Positions 61,403-64,000 of a stretch of 64,000 bases of DNA are shown one piece after another. The notes below the pieces were generated by a model. The model did no database searches and was not told the origin of the DNA. It saw only the letters and a list, made by a program, of their open reading frames with translations. This DNA is from Burkholderia anthina (GTDB lineage Bacteria > Pseudomonadota > Gammaproteobacteria > Burkholderiales > Burkholderiaceae), in assembly GCF_001547525.1 (NCBI RefSeq), contig NZ_LNJP01000003.1, positions 1,612,001 through 1,676,000 on the forward strand, given 5' to 3'. Both the position numbers and the translations under genes were made by a program. The first letter of the stretch is position 1; each line of letters begins with the position of its first letter.

Positions 61403-63295
61403 CTATTTCCTGCGCTGCGCCTGCGCAGCGAGCCGCACGGCCGCATTCGCCGCGCCATAGCCGTCGTACCCGCCGCGCCGCTCGACGATCTCGAGCGAGA
61501 AGCGGTTGTCGACCAGTTCCGTATAGGCGTGCAGGAATTCGCCGCCGTCCTCGTCGCGGTCGTAGAGCAGGTGGTGCGCGCTCAGCGTGTCGATCAGTTC
61601 GTCCGGCAGCGCGTAACGCGCGGCGAGATCGTCGTAGTAGTTGGCCGGAATGCGCAGGAACGGAACGCCGTCGGCCGCGAACGCGGCGACCGTCTTCACG
61701 ATGTCGTCGGTGCGGAACGCGACGTGGTTCAGCCCCGTGCCGTGGTAGCGGTCGAGCGATTCGGCGACGGCCGTATGACGGTCGACCGATGCGTTCAGCG
61801 CGATCCGCACCGAGCCGTCGGCGCTGCGCACCGCGCGGCTGCGCATCAGCCCGTACGGATCGGGCACGAGCCAACTGCGCTCGGCCTCGAAGCCGAACGC
61901 CGTCTTGAAGAACAGGATCCAGGTGTCGAGCGCGTCGGCCGGCAGCGCGAGGCACACGTGATCGATGCCCGTCAGCGGGCCGACTTCGGTCGGGCCGTCG
62001 ATGTCGGTCAGCACGAAGTCCGATTCGTACAGCGTCGGCGCATCCGGCGCTTCGTCGACGAAATATTCGAGGCTGCCGTCCGGCGCCTTCACGCTCGGCA
62101 GCACGCGCTCGTTCGGCCCGACGCGGCCGGAGAACGGCGCATAGCCGAAGCCGGCCGCACGTTCGAACGCCACTTTCGCGTCGTCGACGCGAAACGCCGA
62201 CGCGCACAGCGACAGCCCGTGCTGCTGGAAGAACGCATCGGCGAACGAGTCGCGCTCGGCATTGAGCACGATCGATGCGGCGCCGTGCTGGAACAGCGTC
62301 ACGTCCTTCGAGCGATGCCTGCCGGCGAGCCGGAAGCGCATCCGGCCGAGCCATTCGCCGACGGTCGCCGCCGCCTGCGCGTCGACCGCGAATTCGATGA
62401 ACTGGAACCCGACGTGCGCGGGCGGCGCGGGCGGCGCGAACAGCGGCTGGCTGGCGGCCGGCGCGCGGCCCTCCTGGGCGAGCCGCGCGCGCGTCAGGTC
62501 TTCCAGATAGAGCAGCGAGCGATGGCCGTCGGCGGCCGTGAGCGCGGTCGGCGCCGCGCGGAAGCCGTCGTTGAAGATCTCCAGCGACAGCGGCCCCGTG
62601 TAGCCCGACTCGATCACGCGCGCGGTGAAGCGCGCCAGGTCGAAGTCGCCCTGGCCCGGGAACGAGCGGTAGTGGCGGCTCCATTCGATCACGTCCATCA
62701 CGAGCTTCGGCGCGTCGGCGATCTGCACGAAGGCGATCCGGTCCCCGGGGATGTCGGCGATCGCGTCCGGCGAATCGTCGAGCGACAGCGTGTGGAAGCT
62801 GTCGAGCGCGAGGCCGAGATGCGGGCTGTTCACCGCATTCACGAGCTTCCACGCGTGGCCGTACCGCTTCACGACGCGGCCCCACGCGAGTGCTTCGTAC
62901 GCGGCCACCACGCCGGCCTGCCGCGCGGCTTCGGCGAGCACGCCGAGCTGGTCGACGAGCAACGCGTCGTCGGCGATCGTGTCGGCCGCCACGCTGCTGC
63001 AGACGAGGATGCGGTCGGTGCCGAGCGCATGCATCACGTCGAACTTGCGCTTGATGCGGTCGAGATTGCGCGCGAGCTGGGCCGCGCTCACGCCCTCGAA
63101 GTCGCGAAACGGCTGGAACAGCACGATGTCGAGGCCCAGATCGGCGGCCATGCGCCGGACGTCGGCCGGCGATCCGTCGAAGTAGACGAGGTCGTTTTCG
63201 AAGATTTCGACGCCGTCGAAGCCCGCGGCCTGGATGGCGGCGAGTTTCTCGGCGAGCGTGCCGGACAGGGACACGGTGGCGATCGAGCGCTGCAT
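61403..63295 (-). CDS. quiC1: 3-dehydroshikimate dehydratase with HPPD-like C-terminal domain
   Basis: A 630-residue two-domain protein. Residues 1-270 form a TIM barrel of the sugar-isomerase type; the metal ligands Glu134, Asp165, Gln191 and Glu239 are all present, as expected for 3-dehydroshikimate dehydratases. Residues 295-630 form a hydroxyphenylpyruvate-dioxygenase-like domain with a plausible metal triad His446 (GIDH), His524 (GLNH) and Glu602 (LEIVERRGG). This fused form is known as QuiC1. It makes protocatechuate from 3-dehydroshikimate, linking quinate/shikimate to the beta-ketoadipate pathway. The function of the second domain is not established. Divergent from aroQ. Confidence 0.9.
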   Translation of the reverse strand: MQRSIATVSLSGTLAEKLAAIQAAGFDGVEIFENDLVYFDGSPADVRRMAADLGLDIVLFQPFRDFEGVSAAQLARNLDRIKRKFDVMHALGTDRILVCSSVAADTIADDALLVDQLGVLAEAARQAGVVAAYEALAWGRVVKRYGHAWKLVNAVNSPHLGLALDSFHTLSLDDSPDAIADIPGDRIAFVQIADAPKLVMDVIEWSRHYRSFPGQGDFDLARFTARVIESGYTGPLSLEIFNDGFRAAPTALTAADGHRSLLYLEDLTRARLAQEGRAPAASQPLFAPPAPPAHVGFQFIEFAVDAQAAATVGEWLGRMRFRLAGRHRSKDVTLFQHGAASIVLNAERDSFADAFFQQHGLSLCASAFRVDDAKVAFERAAGFGYAPFSGRVGPNERVLPSVKAPDGSLEYFVDEAPDAPTLYESDFVLTDIDGPTEVGPLTGIDHVCLALPADALDTWILFFKTAFGFEAERSWLVPDPYGLMRSRAVRSADGSVRIALNASVDRHTAVAESLDRYHGTGLNHVAFRTDDIVKTVAAFAADGVPFLRIPANYYDDLAARYALPDELIDTLSAHHLLYDRDEDGGEFLHAYTELVDNRFSLEIVERRGGYDGYGAANAAVRLAAQAQRRK

Positions 63296-63388
63296 GGGCG
63301 ATTCCTGCGGATGAGCGGGGTATGGCGCCGCTCGAACCGACCCTGAATGAACCAGTCGTTGAGTTCGGCGCGCGCGCCATATCCCGAA

Positions 63389-63440
63389 TTTACTAGGCTA
63401 GCGATGCGTATTGTACAAACTAACTAGATGGTACAAATTA
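63389..63440. promoter_or_regulatory. Divergent quiC1/aroQ control region
   Basis: An AT-rich patch with two direct repeats, GTACAAACTA (63413-63422) and GTACAAATTA (63431-63440), 18 bases apart. On the minus strand TTGTAC-N17-TAGTAA (63417-63389) could be the quiC1 promoter, with a repeat overlapping its -35. A regulator of quinate/shikimate use may bind here. Confidence 0.5.
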
Positions 63441-63552
63441 GCGAAAACCCGAAAAGACAGCCCGCTCGCCCGGGCGCACACTAGCGCCAAATTCCGATGT
63501 CTTCGGGGCGGCGCCGATCGTGGTCCGCCCCTGTTTCAGGAGCAGAAACACG

Positions 63553-64000
63553 ATGAGCAAGCACAAGGTGCTGGTACTGAACGGCCCGAACCTGAATCTG
63601 CTGGGCACGCGCGAGCCGCATATCTACGGCGCGGAAACGCTCGCGGATCTCGAGCAGCGCTGCCGCACGGCGGCGGAAGGGCTCGGGCTCGACATCGACT
63701 TTCGCCAGTCGAATGCCGAGCACCAGCTGATCGACTGGCTGCATGCCGCGCGTCACGACACGCACGGCATCGTGATCAACCCTGCCGCCTATACGCATAC
63801 GTCGGTGGCGCTGGCCGACGCGCTTTCCGCGATCGCGAAGCCGGTGATCGAAGTGCATATCTCGAACGTCCATCGCCGCGAGGCGTTCCGCCACCATTCG
63901 TACGTGTCGGCGCTCGCCGAAGCCGTGATCTGCGGCTGCGGCACCGAGGGCTACGTGTTCGCGCTGCAGCGCCTGGCGACGCTGTTCGCGAAGGAAGCCG
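63553..64000 (+). CDS. aroQ: Type II 3-dehydroquinate dehydratase (partial, runs off the window)
   Basis: The first 149 residues, nearly the whole of this roughly 150-residue family. KVLVLNGPNLNLLGTREPHI is the hallmark, with the catalytic Tyr25 and Arg20 in the flexible loop; INPAAYTHTSVAL and EVHISNVHRREAFRHHSYVS hold the conserved His and other active-site residues. It interconverts 3-dehydroquinate and 3-dehydroshikimate. Its divergence from quiC1 points to a catabolic copy for quinate rather than the housekeeping biosynthetic enzyme. The C-terminus lies beyond 64000. Confidence 0.93.
   Translation, partial: MSKHKVLVLNGPNLNLLGTREPHIYGAETLADLEQRCRTAAEGLGLDIDFRQSNAEHQLIDWLHAARHDTHGIVINPAAYTHTSVALADALSAIAKPVIEVHISNVHRREAFRHHSYVSALAEAVICGCGTEGYVFALQRLATLFAKEA

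Overview
The window reads as one stretch of a high-GC betaproteobacterial chromosome, almost certainly a Burkholderia of the cepacia complex. Evidence: very strong G/C bias at third codon positions throughout; a complete ceo-type efflux locus (LysR regulator, lipase-like gene, CeoA, CeoB, OpcM) in the order known from B. cenocepacia; DUF4148 and PACE-family genes; and a dense mix of catabolic, transport and regulatory genes of the kind found on the secondary replicons of this genus. The replicon assignment is inference. No rRNA, tRNA, CRISPR array, insertion sequence or prophage was recognised.

Left third (1-18 kb): the frameshifted tail of a desuccinylase/aspartoacylase-like gene; a lone DUF1016 (YhcG-type) nuclease; a pcaR-pcaF divergon for the last step of the beta-ketoadipate pathway; an acetyltransferase; two nearly identical PAS-containing chemoreceptors in tandem, each behind a sigma-28-like promoter; the GABA locus gabT-gabD with divergent gabR; selD; a LysE exporter; and a purine-nucleoside-permease-type protein.

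Middle (17-45 kb): the ceoR / llpE-ceoA-ceoB-opcM efflux locus, ending in a clear terminator; two LysR regulators, one divergent from a PACE efflux pump; a DctB/DctD two-component system downstream of a 2-hydroxycarboxylate transporter that has a textbook sigma-54 promoter and tandem upstream sites; divergently, a six-gene operon pairing a MetNIQ-like ABC transporter with two flavin monooxygenase-type enzymes and an unrecognised ferritin-like protein (probable organosulfur scavenging); and a trimeric autotransporter adhesin.

Right third (45-64 kb): a DUF2167 membrane protein overlapping a site-2 protease; a galactarate/glucarate regulon (GudP-type permease, ketoglutarate-semialdehyde dehydrogenase, KdgD, GarD) whose four upstream regions share an ATGTCAT-containing operator; small metabolic genes; an MHS permease; a branched-chain-type binding protein; a PAS-AraC regulator; an AT-rich hicAB toxin-antitoxin island; and divergent quiC1 and aroQ for quinate/shikimate use. 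QuiC1 makes protocatechuate, whose breakdown passes through PcaF at the other end of the window. Two short tandem repeats (14 bp x 9 and 8 bp x 9) lie between genes.
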